A stretch of DNA of 64,000 bases, from contig CAKVOP010000001.1 of assembly GCA_934793215.1 (NCBI GenBank), positions 1-64,000 on the forward strand. The letters are read 5' to 3'. Below the pieces are notes generated by a model. That model was not told the origin of the DNA. It ran no database searches and saw only the letters and a list, made by a program, of their open reading frames with translations. Shown piece after piece: positions 24,634-32,644 of this stretch. The DNA comes from an uncultured Clostridia bacterium. GTDB lineage: Bacteria > Bacillota > Clostridia > Christensenellales > UBA1242. Within the stretch, counting starts at the first letter, position 1; every line of letters begins with the position of its first letter. The translations under genes and the position numbers were made by a program.

Positions 24634-25965
24634 ATGATTAACATTGATGACTTTATCAAGAAAAACAAGTTGTTTAGACGCGGGGAAACTGTGGGCGTGG
24701 GTTGCAGTGGTGGAAGCGACTCAATGGCTCTTCTCCATTTTCTTGCAACAAATCAAGAAAAATTTGATATTGAAGTGGTTGCTATCCATGTCGACCATGG
24801 GATTAGAGAAAATAGTTATGTTGATGCAGACTTCGTTCGCGAAAAAGCAAAAGAGTTAGGCGTAAGGTTTTACAAGTTTAGAATTGATGCTCCTAAAATT
24901 GCAAGAGAGAAAAATATAAGTCTAGAAACTGCAGCAAGAGAGGCTAGATATGGAGTTTTTAAGTCTCTTTACCAAAAGGGGCTTGTTGACAAGATTGCAC
25001 TTGCACATCATATAAGCGACCAAGCAGAAACTATACTAATGCACATTTTTAGAGGCTCAGGTGTCGCTGGGGCAAAAGGAATGAGCCCTATTTCTGAAAA
25101 AATTTATGTTCGTCCATTCTTGAATGTTTCAAAAGAAGAAATCCTTGGTTATCTTGATGAAAATAGACTTGACTACCGCGAAGACCAAACCAATATTGAC
25201 ACAAGCTATAATCGAAATTTTGTTCGTCATGTTATTATGAAAGAAATAAAATCAAGATGGCCAAATGCTGAAAGTGCGATTGTGGGCTTTGCAGATTCAG
25301 TTAGAGAAGATGACGAGTTTATCAATAAACAAATTTTTGAAGATGCACTTATTCAAGAGGATAAGGCAGTAAAAATTCCTTCTTCTTATTTTCTCTTTGA
25401 CAACGCTTTAATCAGCAGAATAATTTTTAAAGCGTTTAAATCTATTGGAATTAATCAAGATATTGAAAGAAAACATATTTTACTCATAAAAGAACTTGCG
25501 CTTAAAGGCGAAAACGGGAAAAGATTAACTCTTCCTTACGAGGCTGTGGCAGTCAAAGAATATGACTATCTTACCATTTATAATAAACATGAAGATAAAC
25601 CAAGCTTTGAGAGAGAGTTTAAATGTGGGGAGTTTGATGTTCCGGGATTTGGCAAAATTATTGTAAAAAGAGTTAAAGATATGACTTGTGGTGAAGGTCA
25701 ACTACTTCTTGATTATAGACTTCTTCCAAAAGATGTTGTTTGGAGATTTAGGCAAGAAGGGGACGTTTTCACGAAGTTTGGTGGAGGAACGAAAAAACTC
25801 AAATCGTATATGATAGATAAAAAAATTCCACAACGCAAACGAGATTTTATTCCTGTTTTAGCCTCTGGGAATGAAATATATGCGGTTGCTGGATATGAAA
25901 TTTCTGACAAGGTTAAAGTGGGAGATGTTCCAACAGCAATATTGATAGATGTAAAGCTATCTTAA
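24634..25965 (+). CDS. tilS: tRNA(Ile)-lysidine synthetase, 443 aa
   Basis: Modifies C34 of the tRNA-Ile CAU anticodon to lysidine, so that AUA is read as isoleucine. Seen: PP-loop ATPase motif VGCSGGSDSMALL (residues 21-33), HVDHGIRENS (about 53-62), LAHHISDQAETILM, and the C-terminal TilS domain with WRFRQEGDVFTKFGGGTK near residue 370. Length is normal. AAGGGAGC precedes the ATG. Confidence 0.95.
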   Translation: MINIDDFIKKNKLFRRGETVGVGCSGGSDSMALLHFLATNQEKFDIEVVAIHVDHGIRENSYVDADFVREKAKELGVRFYKFRIDAPKIAREKNISLETAAREARYGVFKSLYQKGLVDKIALAHHISDQAETILMHIFRGSGVAGAKGMSPISEKIYVRPFLNVSKEEILGYLDENRLDYREDQTNIDTSYNRNFVRHVIMKEIKSRWPNAESAIVGFADSVREDDEFINKQIFEDALIQEDKAVKIPSSYFLFDNALISRIIFKAFKSIGINQDIERKHILLIKELALKGENGKRLTLPYEAVAVKEYDYLTIYNKHEDKPSFEREFKCGEFDVPGFGKIIVKRVKDMTCGEGQLLLDYRLLPKDVVWRFRQEGDVFTKFGGGTKKLKSYMIDKKIPQRKRDFIPVLASGNEIYAVAGYEISDKVKVGDVPTAILIDVKLS

Positions 25966-25989
25966 AAGTTTTGTTTAGTTAATGGAATA

Positions 25990-26037
25990 AAAAATATCGC
26001 TAAATTGAATTTGTTTTTCAAAATTAGCGATATTTTT
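25990..26037 (+). terminator. Intrinsic terminator of tilS
   Basis: AAAAATATCGCTAA / TTAGCGATATTTTT, loop about 20 nt, 14-bp stem. Confidence 0.9.
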
Positions 26038-26102
26038 GTTTGTAAACTTTGCATTTTATAAGATTTTGGTAATCTTTCCCAATTTTTTGTCATAAAAATT
26101 CC

Positions 26103-26131
26103 TTTAATTTTCAAATCAAATATGATATAAT
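26103..26131 (+). promoter_or_regulatory. Promoter of tRNA-Leu
   Basis: -35 TTTAAT (weak, 26103-26108), 17-bp spacer, -10 TATAAT (26126-26131). The primary transcript would carry about 75 nt before the tRNA. Confidence 0.55.
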
Positions 26132-26210
26132 AATTCTTATGAAATGGTGTCATGCTTCAAGTGCCGTTGCAAGTCATTCATTTTGTGATGTAAAACACAC
26201 AAAAATATGT

Positions 26211-26300
26211 GCGGGAGTGGCGGAATGGCAGACGCGTTAGATTCAGGTTCTAATGACAAACAAAAAAGTCATGTGGGTTCGACTCCCATCTCCCGCACCA
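26211..26300 (+). tRNA. tRNA-Leu (anticodon CAG)
   Basis: Acceptor GCGGGAG pairs with CTCCCGC; D-arm with GCGGAATGGCAGACGCG; anticodon stem TTAGA / TCTAA with loop TTCAGGT and anticodon CAG at 26244-26246, reading CUG; long variable arm TGAC...GTCA as in class II tRNAs; T-arm GTGGGTTCGACTCCCAT. The 3' CCA is encoded (26298-26300). Confidence 0.97.
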
Positions 26301-26471
26301 AATAAAAGAGCTTTGCGTTGAAACAAAAATCTTTGAAAAGTAAGAGATGGCAAGAAATTTCTTCATGCTTTTTAATGAGTTTTTTGCAAGCATAGTTGGA
26401 CAACTTATTAAATAGAAAAACAATAGGAGTTTTAATATCAAATTTTAAAATGTGTAGAGATTTGAATAAAC

Positions 26472-26503
26472 AAAAGCCAGTTTTATGAAAACTGGTTTTT
26501 TGG
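26472..26503. terminator. Bidirectional terminator
   Basis: AAAAGCCAGTTTT, loop ATG, AAAACTGGTTTTTT. It lies between the tRNA (plus) and the collagen-like gene (minus) and has T runs on both strands. The remaining sequence from 26301 to 26539 shows no gene. Confidence 0.85.
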
Positions 26504-26539
26504 TTACAAAGTATTTGATGAGTGAGCAAGTAAGGACGA

Positions 26540-27394
26540 TTAATATAATTTTTTTATAAGCATGGTCAAAATTGGGGTGGTAAAGTAAGAATTGGTTAAG
26601 GTTTGAGCTTTTTCTCCACCAATAATAAAAAGTGGTTTCTTTTGCAAATTTACAATTTCGTATGGTATGGCATTGTCTGCGACTTGTAGAAGTCCAATCA
26701 TGGTGATGTTATGAGGGGTTTGCAGTGGACTATAATCATTTGCACCAATATAAACATTATTTGAGTCAACCTCTCTAAATCCAATTGATACAAAGTCGGT
26801 TTTGACGTTGTAGTCTTGCCCAGTAAATTTTACATAACCATTTATAGTTACAATTATCTCATAAACGCCAACTTCTAAAAAAGTAATCGTATTATCATCA
26901 GCGTTTAGGTTAACAACTCCTTCGAGAGTGCTTCTGCCGTGTATGCTTTTTATTGGGAGGCGTCCACCAGAAGCGACTTCAAGTCCTTCATCGGGAATAA
27001 CAAACGAGGGGTCGCGTAGCGAGACAAGATAAGTGGAGTTTATGATGTTTTTTGCTGGTGTTCCAGGGTCTCCTTTATCTCCCTTTTCACCCGGGTCACC
27101 CTTGTCACCCTTGTCGCCTTGAAGAGAACCAACGCTTTGCCACATCTTGGTCGTTTCATCATAAACATATAAAGTTTTTGGATTGTCTTCTCCAACAAGA
27201 AATGCAGTTCCGTTTCGTGGTGATTGTGGTAAATCTTCTATTTTAGACACGACTCCGTCTATTTGCAGACCTCGTCCGTTTTGCCCAGCAGGGCCCGCTG
27301 GACCTGTGTCGCCCTTTTCGCCTTTTAAAGTTGTGCTGACGAAAAAATCGTTTCTGTTGCATGGTCGAAGACATCTATTTTTAAAGCAAGTCAT
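26540..27394 (-). CDS. Collagen-like protein with C-terminal jelly-roll-like domain, 284 aa
   Basis: Structural surface-type protein. Seen: a short Cys-containing N-terminus (MTCFKNRCLRPCNRN) without a signal peptide; Gly-X-Y repeats near residues 24-42; an inserted domain with GLQIDGVV, SPRNGTAFLVG and LYVYDE...W; a second Gly-X-Y stretch near 95-115 (GDKGDKGDPGEKGDKGDPG); then a beta-rich domain ending in PILTMLIKKLY, like the C1q/TNF-like caps of BclA-type proteins. Lack of a leader fits proteins assembled on the spore from the mother cell, which is inferred. AGGAGGAAAT precedes the ATG. A paralogue lies in opposite orientation at 28774. Confidence 0.8.
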   Translation of the reverse strand: MTCFKNRCLRPCNRNDFFVSTTLKGEKGDTGPAGPAGQNGRGLQIDGVVSKIEDLPQSPRNGTAFLVGEDNPKTLYVYDETTKMWQSVGSLQGDKGDKGDPGEKGDKGDPGTPAKNIINSTYLVSLRDPSFVIPDEGLEVASGGRLPIKSIHGRSTLEGVVNLNADDNTITFLEVGVYEIIVTINGYVKFTGQDYNVKTDFVSIGFREVDSNNVYIGANDYSPLQTPHNITMIGLLQVADNAIPYEIVNLQKKPLFIIGGEKAQTLTNSYFTTPILTMLIKKLY

Positions 27395-27496
27395 ATTTCC
27401 TCCTCACACAATTTATGCAAAAAAGGTAATTATTGTCACAACACTAAAAAATGAGGAAAAAAGTTTAAAAATTGGATTAAAATGAGATAATTATGT

Positions 27497-28690
27497 ATGG
27501 AATATGTTAAAGGTGTGCCATATTTTGTGGCTGAAAATGAGAAAATAAAAGCGTATCCTTATCTTGACGCTGATGTTTCGTGTGAAATTCTCATAATAGG
27601 CGGAGGCGTTGACGGGGCTGTGGCAAATTATTTTTTATCACCCCAATATGATGTCGTGCTTGTGGAGAGTTCGCGCTTGGGGTTTGGAGCTACATCGCTG
27701 GCGACAAGTTTGCTTGAATATCAACTTGATGATTTCGCAGATGAACTTAAATCTTATTTGTCACAAGAGGAGATTGTCCGCGTGTATGAGGCGGGGATTT
27801 ATGGCATTGACAAAATGGAGCGATTGGTAAAAGCGTTAAAGATCAACTGTCATTTTAAACGCAAAGCAAGTTTTCTATATTCAAATTGTTTTCTAGATAG
27901 AAGCGCAATAAAAAAAGAATTTGATTTTAGAATCAAAAATGGTTTTCCTTGCGATCTTATTACGCAAACAAACTCACCATTTAGTTTTAATGTCGATATG
28001 GGAATCTTATGTCCTAATGGCGGGGCGGAAATTGACCCATATCTTTTTGAGAAAGCGTTGATTTTGAATTCGTCAAACCAAGACAGAATTTTTGAGAATA
28101 CAAAAATAAATGAAATTAAAAAGTGCGGAGACAAGTTTGAATGCCAAACTGCATTTGGGAACAAGATTTACTGCAAAGAAGTCATTTTGGCGACTGGCTT
28201 TAATTTTGATTTAGCACCAGATGCTGATAGGCTTTGCACGAGATATGTTTCTTATTCGATTGTGGTAAGTCCTTTGTGGGATATGGCTGACAGGAATAAT
28301 GCACTTGTTCAAGATTGTTTAGAGCCTTACCACTACATGAGATTTCTCCCAGATGAAAAGATTATATATGGTGGTGAGGATACTTTGATGAAAGGCTCAA
28401 TTTCTTCAAAGAAAGCAGAGAAAGCTTACCGCAAACTTTATACCTCTCTTCAAAAAATGTTCCCTATCTATAAAACTGATATTTGCATTGAGTACAAGTT
28501 TTGCGGGGCGTTTGGAACTACAAAAAATAACTTGGGTATAATTGGCCGAGACCAAAACGGTGTTATCAACTTTTTCAGTTGTGGTGCTAATGGAATTATA
28601 AATTCAATGTTTGGAATTGAAATTGTTGAGAATATTTTAAATAGAACAAACCACCCATTAGAAAAGCTTTTTTCACCTTTAAGAAAATAA
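27497..28690 (+). CDS. FAD-dependent oxidoreductase, DAO family, 397 aa
   Basis: Seen: N-terminal dinucleotide fold ILIIGGGVDGAVANYFL (about residues 32-48), with Asp where Thr or Ile is usual; VVLVESSRLGFGATSLAT (FAD ribose Glu and the following loop); and a C-terminal FAD segment with GIIGRDQNGVINFFSCGANGI. The family oxidises amines, amino acids or glycerol phosphate; the substrate here cannot be told. There is no Shine-Dalgarno site, and a possible -10 GATAAT lies 5 nt before the ATG. It is enclosed by two collagen-like paralogues pointing away from it. Confidence 0.85.
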   Translation: MEYVKGVPYFVAENEKIKAYPYLDADVSCEILIIGGGVDGAVANYFLSPQYDVVLVESSRLGFGATSLATSLLEYQLDDFADELKSYLSQEEIVRVYEAGIYGIDKMERLVKALKINCHFKRKASFLYSNCFLDRSAIKKEFDFRIKNGFPCDLITQTNSPFSFNVDMGILCPNGGAEIDPYLFEKALILNSSNQDRIFENTKINEIKKCGDKFECQTAFGNKIYCKEVILATGFNFDLAPDADRLCTRYVSYSIVVSPLWDMADRNNALVQDCLEPYHYMRFLPDEKIIYGGEDTLMKGSISSKKAEKAYRKLYTSLQKMFPIYKTDICIEYKFCGAFGTTKNNLGIIGRDQNGVINFFSCGANGIINSMFGIEIVENILNRTNHPLEKLFSPLRK

Positions 28691-28728
28691 AAAAATCACT
28701 TTTAGGGGGAATTTAAAATAAAATGAAG

Positions 28729-28755
28729 TGAAAGCGCTTTGCATAGAGGCAAAGC
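28729..28755 (+). promoter_or_regulatory. cre-like palindrome and hairpin before a collagen-like gene
   Basis: TGAAAGCGCTTTGCA (28729-28743) resembles a catabolite-responsive element with one extra base. It overlaps a hairpin GCTTTGC ATAGAG GCAAAGC (28736-28755) that ends 8 nt before the Shine-Dalgarno site. Either a DNA operator or an RNA structure is possible. Confidence 0.35.
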
Positions 28756-28773
28756 AATTATGCGGAGGATGAA

Positions 28774-29607
28774 ATGAAATGCTTGAGAAATTTTTGCTGT
28801 ACTAAAAAATTTAAGAATCGTCAACACGAAGAAATTAGATATATAATGGGATCAACTGGGCCAGCAGGCCCCGCTGGTGCGACAGGCAGAGGTCTGCAAA
28901 TAGATGGCACCGTTGCAAGCGAACAATTATTGCCTAAATCACCACGAAATGGGACTCTTTTTCTGGTTGGAAATGATACACCTCGAAAGATGTTTGTTTA
29001 CGACGAGAAGAGTAGTGCGTGGGTTGACCAAGGTTATTTGCAAGGTGAAAAAGGCGAGAAAGGAAATAAGGGAGACAAAGGTGACCGTGGAGATGGCGAA
29101 ACAAGAGGTGTGTATCTAGTTACTTTAAGAAACCCGAATTTTGTGATTTATAATGGCGGGTTTGAGGTGCCAAGTAGGGGAAGGCTACCGATATTAGAAG
29201 AACATGAATTTTCAGTTGAAAGCCCAGTTGAACTTGACAAAACCAATAGCACGATTCGTTTTAATGAAGCTGGTGTTTATGAGGTGGGCTTTACTTTTAA
29301 TGGACATACCAAGATAGCACAAGACGAGTTTGATTTGAATGCAGATTTTGTGGCGGTTGGGTTTAGACAAGTTGATAGCGACAATGTTTTGGTGGGGGTT
29401 AATGATTGGAGTTTTAATGAGGTTCCACACAATATGTCAGGGCATGGACTTGTTAGGGTTGATGATACTACAAAGTCTTACGAACTTGTGAATTTACATG
29501 TTCGTCCGCTGTTTTTGCTCGCGGGAAGAAAAGAGCAAACAATGACTTCGTCATACATGATTACTCCTCTGGTAACAATGGTTATAAAACAACTTCAAAG
29601 GTTTTAA
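28774..29607 (+). CDS. Collagen-like protein, paralogue of 26540-27394, 277 aa
   Basis: Same layout as the gene at 26540: Cys-containing N-terminus (MKCLRNFCCTKKF) without a leader; a short Gly-X-Y stretch (GPAGPAGATGRG); insert with GLQIDGTV, SPRNGTLFLVG and FVYDE...W; a second charged Gly-X-Y stretch (GEKGEKGNKGDKGDRG); then a beta-rich C-terminal domain ending TPLVTMVIKQLQRF. The two proteins share many identical positions and are clear paralogues. GCGGAGGATG precedes the ATG. It converges with the coiled-coil gene at 29755 and shares a terminator with it. Confidence 0.8.
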   Translation: MKCLRNFCCTKKFKNRQHEEIRYIMGSTGPAGPAGATGRGLQIDGTVASEQLLPKSPRNGTLFLVGNDTPRKMFVYDEKSSAWVDQGYLQGEKGEKGNKGDKGDRGDGETRGVYLVTLRNPNFVIYNGGFEVPSRGRLPILEEHEFSVESPVELDKTNSTIRFNEAGVYEVGFTFNGHTKIAQDEFDLNADFVAVGFRQVDSDNVLVGVNDWSFNEVPHNMSGHGLVRVDDTTKSYELVNLHVRPLFLLAGRKEQTMTSSYMITPLVTMVIKQLQRF

Positions 29608-29622
29608 TTTATTAGTGACAAC

Positions 29623-29671
29623 AAAAAAGCCTCACAATATAGTTTTGGGGAATTCTATATTTGAGGCTTTA
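29623..29671. terminator. Bidirectional terminator
   Basis: AAAGCCTCA plus AATATAG pair with CTATATT plus TGAGGCTTT; A and T tracts outside the stem suit both convergent genes. Confidence 0.85.
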
Positions 29672-29754
29672 AGACTTTTGATTTTTAAATTTAAGGGATA
29701 GGCTATGGACAGGCGTTTATAAATTAATTCGCTAAAATTGACAAGCAATTGTGG

Positions 29755-30957
29755 TTAAGCAATGCCTTCTATTCTAAAAATTATGAATTTTGAAACTTCG
29801 GTTTCGTCAGCAAGGGTGATTGGCAATCCCGAGCCGTCAAAAGCAACCTTGCCGTAGTTTTCCATCATGATAAAGTTTAGTGCGGTTGGAATTCTTATTC
29901 TCATAAACGCCAAGAAGTAATTGCTCATCCATGCGTGTGAAGTGAAAGTAAATGCCTTTTTATTTCGTATGTCTATAAACAACTGGTCCTCATAGGCGTT
30001 GCCGAAAACGGTAAAGATTTTGAGATATCGATAAGGGGTGAAATCTATTGTCACCTTTTGACGATTTTGTATTCCTGTGGTATATCCACGATTTACACTT
30101 GCATCAGTTGAACGCATGTCATAAAGTACAACGCCACTTAAACATGCGGTAGAGGATTCGCCACCCGTTCCACCAGAGACGTTGAGGTTGTCAACTCTGG
30201 TTTTAAGATTTTGTGCGAGCGACAATGCGTTGTTGGCGGTGGCGGAAGCGGCGTTCACATCTGTTTCAAGAGTTGTTATTTCCCCATTTATGGTTGTTAT
30301 TGAATCTGTCAAACTATTTGTTTGGTTTTCTAAATTGTCGACACGGGTGGTAAGGGCAGTTAGGCTCTCTGTAAGCGTGACAAGACTTGAAGTATTTGAG
30401 GACACATTGGAAGAAAGAGTGTCAAGTTGGTCTTGAAAAGTGGTAAGTGTAGTGGATTGACTGTTGAGGGTGGTTTGCAACGAAGAAATCGCGTCGGTGT
30501 TTGCTGAAATATTTGTGGCGTTTGATGAAATATTTGTGGCGTTTGCTGAAATATTTGTGGCGTTTGATGAAATAGCAGAGGTGTTGTTGGCGACGCTAGT
30601 AGAGAGAGTATTGATTGAACTAGTGTGTGATGCGATAACCGCTGAAAGTTCATCAAGTGTTTTATTTGTTTCTTTTAGTGAACTAGTTAAGGTCGCGATA
30701 TCTGTGTCGTGTTTTTCCGTTTTTCCTTCCAAAGCGGTAATTTTTGTTTGACTTTCGCTTTGCGACGCCGAAAGAGTGTCAAGACTGCTTGACAGGTTGT
30801 TTAATGCAGTTTGTTGAGCCTGTAAAGTGGCAGTTAGTTCACTGACATCAACTCCGCCAAGCCCCTCAATTTGTGCCTCCAGAGCGGGAATTTTCTTTTT
30901 TGAAATTGCCCAAACCTCTTTTTTAAGTTTTTCTATATTTAAAAATATTGTTTCCAT
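29755..30957 (-). CDS. Coiled-coil fibre protein with beta C-terminal domain, 400 aa
   Basis: Seen: a short N-terminus, then about residues 40-265 of coiled coil with heptad periodicity and very many Ser, Thr, Asn and Leu. It includes identical heptads of the form NATNIS(A/S) near 145-170. A Gly-rich hinge follows (NVSGGTGGES), then a beta-rich domain of about 125 residues from CLSGVVLYDMRS. The design resembles a trimeric tail-fibre or stalk protein. No signal peptide is seen. The ATG at 30957 is chosen because AAGGAG lies 7 nt upstream; that site is inside a perfect hairpin. An ATG at 30978 falls in the hairpin loop. Confidence 0.75.
   Translation of the reverse strand: METIFLNIEKLKKEVWAISKKKIPALEAQIEGLGGVDVSELTATLQAQQTALNNLSSSLDTLSASQSESQTKITALEGKTEKHDTDIATLTSSLKETNKTLDELSAVIASHTSSINTLSTSVANNTSAISSNATNISANATNISSNATNISANTDAISSLQTTLNSQSTTLTTFQDQLDTLSSNVSSNTSSLVTLTESLTALTTRVDNLENQTNSLTDSITTINGEITTLETDVNAASATANNALSLAQNLKTRVDNLNVSGGTGGESSTACLSGVVLYDMRSTDASVNRGYTTGIQNRQKVTIDFTPYRYLKIFTVFGNAYEDQLFIDIRNKKAFTFTSHAWMSNYFLAFMRIRIPTALNFIMMENYGKVAFDGSGLPITLADETEVSKFIIFRIEGIA
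30500..30583. repeat. 21-bp tandem repeat inside the coiled-coil gene
   Basis: Four 21-bp units starting at 30500, 30521, 30542 and 30563 (tttgctgaaatatttgtggc type), the last diverged. GCT and GAT alternate, giving a 42-bp super-period. Each unit encodes one heptad, so copy-number change keeps the frame. Confidence 0.85.
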
Positions 30958-30960
30958 AAA

Positions 30961-30994
30961 AATTCTCCTTGCCAGCATTTTAGCAAGGAGAATT
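30961..30994 (-). promoter_or_regulatory. Perfect 12-bp hairpin that covers the ribosome site of the coiled-coil gene
   Basis: On the minus strand AATTCTCCTTGC, a 10-nt loop, GCAAGGAGAATT, then TTTATG. The Shine-Dalgarno AAGGAG is fully paired. The T run after the stem could also make it a terminator of the upstream SH3-like gene. Confidence 0.75.
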
Positions 30995-30995
30995 G

Positions 30996-31607
30996 TTATT
31001 TTTCAATTTTTACTGCCAGTTTTTTGCGTTTTTTCTTCTTTTTGCCGATAAATACAATAGAAAGCACAACTGTTATTCCCGCAAGAATAATTGGGATTGC
31101 GATTATAGCGTTGCGATTTACGCCGTCAGGCCTTAAAGAAGATGATTTTATTAGACCATTGTAAAGCGAACCGTCCGCTAGAACGAGTTGAACTTCGGTA
31201 TAACCGCCTTCGACATTGTCAAAACCGTTGTATATAAACACTCGTTGATTTTTTTCAGCAACATAAGTTGTAGAATTTTTTTCAAGGTCATAAACAAGGC
31301 AGTTTTCTCTTACAGAGCAGTTAAAAACCGGATAAGTTTCTTGTGAGGTGTTTTGCGTTAAATAATATTTATAAACATAGCCTTCAACATTTTCACTTGT
31401 TTTAACAAGCACAAAATCGCCTTCTGTGCCTAGCACCTCAACTTGGTCGTTTTGAGACAGAAAATAGTCGGTTTCTTCATATTGAACTATGCTAGACGTA
31501 AAATCAGGAGTAGAGTAAAGAGGACATCTAGAAGCCAAAACAAAGGCTGTGCTGTTAGGAGCGAAAGCACTCAAAACAATTATTGCAATACATAACAAAC
31601 TTTTCAT
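30996..31607 (-). CDS. Secreted, membrane-anchored protein with SH3-like domains, 203 aa
   Basis: Seen: signal peptide (MKSLLCIAIIVLSAFAPNSTAF), a first SH3b-like unit near residues 25-85 (CPLYSTPDFTSSIV, NDQVEVLGTEGDFVLVKT, VEGYVYKYYL), a second beta unit near 90-160, a membrane segment near 168-190 (AIIAIPIILAGITVVLSIVF) and a very basic cytoplasmic tail (KKKKKRKK). Bacterial SH3b domains often bind cell wall; here that is inferred. There is no Shine-Dalgarno site; the promoter lies directly before the ATG. The coiled-coil gene follows 38 nt later across a hairpin. Confidence 0.75.
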   Translation of the reverse strand: MKSLLCIAIIVLSAFAPNSTAFVLASRCPLYSTPDFTSSIVQYEETDYFLSQNDQVEVLGTEGDFVLVKTSENVEGYVYKYYLTQNTSQETYPVFNCSVRENCLVYDLEKNSTTYVAEKNQRVFIYNGFDNVEGGYTEVQLVLADGSLYNGLIKSSSLRPDGVNRNAIIAIPIILAGITVVLSIVFIGKKKKKRKKLAVKIEK

Positions 31608-31613
31608 GCTTTA

Positions 31614-31642
31614 ATTATTTATCATAAATTTTTTTTTGTCAA
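31614..31642 (-). promoter_or_regulatory. Promoter of the SH3-like gene, predicted leaderless
   Basis: Minus strand: TTGACA (31642-31637), 17-bp spacer, AATAAT (31619-31614), then TAAAGC and ATG at 31607. Same 6-nt gap as sufC. Confidence 0.7.
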
Positions 31643-31769
31643 GGGAAAGAGCGTTAATAATTATCTGCAAATTTTTGCTTTGTTGTTTACAGTGCTTGCG
31701 TTTTTTGGCGAACTATGATAAGATAAAATCGTAAATTTATCACTTGGTGACAAGTGTTATGGAGGGAAT

Positions 31770-32642
31770 ATGAAAGTCGCAATATTGACAGACAGCAATA
31801 CAGGGCTATTTGCCGAGGACGAAAAAAAATATAATGGACTATATATAATGTCTATGCCCTTTATGATAGATGGAGAAAACTATTATGAAGGCATCAATCT
31901 TACTCATCAACAATTCTATGAAAAGTTAAAAGGTGATGCAGAAATCTTTACTTCTATGCCGGCGATAGGCGAAGTTGTGGATAAATGGGAAGAACTTTTA
32001 AAGGAGTATGACCAAGTTGTTTATATTCCTATGTCAAGTTCTCTTTCAATGTCGTGTCAAACCGCCATAAATTTTGCCCGTGATTATGAGGGTAAGGTTT
32101 TTGTCGCAGATAACCAACGTATATCTGTAACTCAAAGACAATCTGTTTTTGATGCACTTAAAATGGCACAAGAGGGTAAAAACGGTCAAGAAATCAAAGA
32201 TTACCTTGAAAGCACCAAAAAGGATTCTTCAATATACATAATGGTTGACACCCTTAAATACTTGAAAAAGGGCGGGCGTATAACTCCTGCCGCAGCAATG
32301 ATTGGTACTCTTTTAAAACTCAAACCAGTTCTTCAAATTCAAGGCGGGAAACTCGACAATTACGCAAAGACTCTTAATGAACGCGTTGCAAGACAAAAGA
32401 TGATTGATGCGATGAAAAAAGATTTAGAAACAAGATTTGCTCAATATGTTAGTGACAAAAGCATGAAGCTTTATGTTGCCTACACAAATTGTCTAGACAA
32501 AGCGAAAGATTTTGCGGAGCAGATAAAGAAAGAAATTCCAGACTTGGAAATTTCTGCAATAGATTCTCTTTCGCTTCAAATTGCTTGTCATATTGGTGAT
32601 GGGGCAATTGCAATTGCTTGTGCGAGAGAATATAGGGGGTAA
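31770..32642 (+). CDS. DegV-family fatty-acid-binding protein, 290 aa
   Basis: DegV/FakB proteins bind a fatty acid and, in the Fak system, present it to the kinase FakA for phosphorylation. Seen: TDSNTGL at residues 7-13, FTSMPAIGEV near 65, PMSSSLSMSCQTA near 90 (Ser contacts the lipid head group), and DTLKYLKKGGRI near 160. No fakA is in the window. GGAGGG precedes the ATG. The following membrane-protein gene starts 2 nt after the stop, so they are co-transcribed. Confidence 0.9.
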   Translation: MKVAILTDSNTGLFAEDEKKYNGLYIMSMPFMIDGENYYEGINLTHQQFYEKLKGDAEIFTSMPAIGEVVDKWEELLKEYDQVVYIPMSSSLSMSCQTAINFARDYEGKVFVADNQRISVTQRQSVFDALKMAQEGKNGQEIKDYLESTKKDSSIYIMVDTLKYLKKGGRITPAAAMIGTLLKLKPVLQIQGGKLDNYAKTLNERVARQKMIDAMKKDLETRFAQYVSDKSMKLYVAYTNCLDKAKDFAEQIKKEIPDLEISAIDSLSLQIACHIGDGAIAIACAREYRG

Positions 32643-32644
32643 AA

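Noticed and set aside
26140..26241. Open frame starting at ATG 26140 that runs into the tRNA and ends ...GVAEWQTR
   Set aside because: The end is the well-known false translation of a class II tRNA gene. A TATAAT upstream of the ATG is explained as the tRNA promoter.
26250..26529. Minus-strand open frames containing WESNPHD or ending MGVEPT
   Set aside because: These are typical spurious translations over the reverse of a tRNA-Leu and its flank; there is no ribosome site.
27394..27440. Sigma-E/sigma-K promoter before the collagen-like genes (TTTGCATA-like elements near 27410 and 28739)
   Set aside because: A -10-like CATA is present in both leaders but I could not find a convincing -35 at the right distance; kept as an idea only.
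29755..30957. Prophage tail-fibre gene
   Set aside because: The layout is fibre-like, but no other phage structural, lysis or integrase gene is nearby, so I describe it only as a coiled-coil fibre protein.
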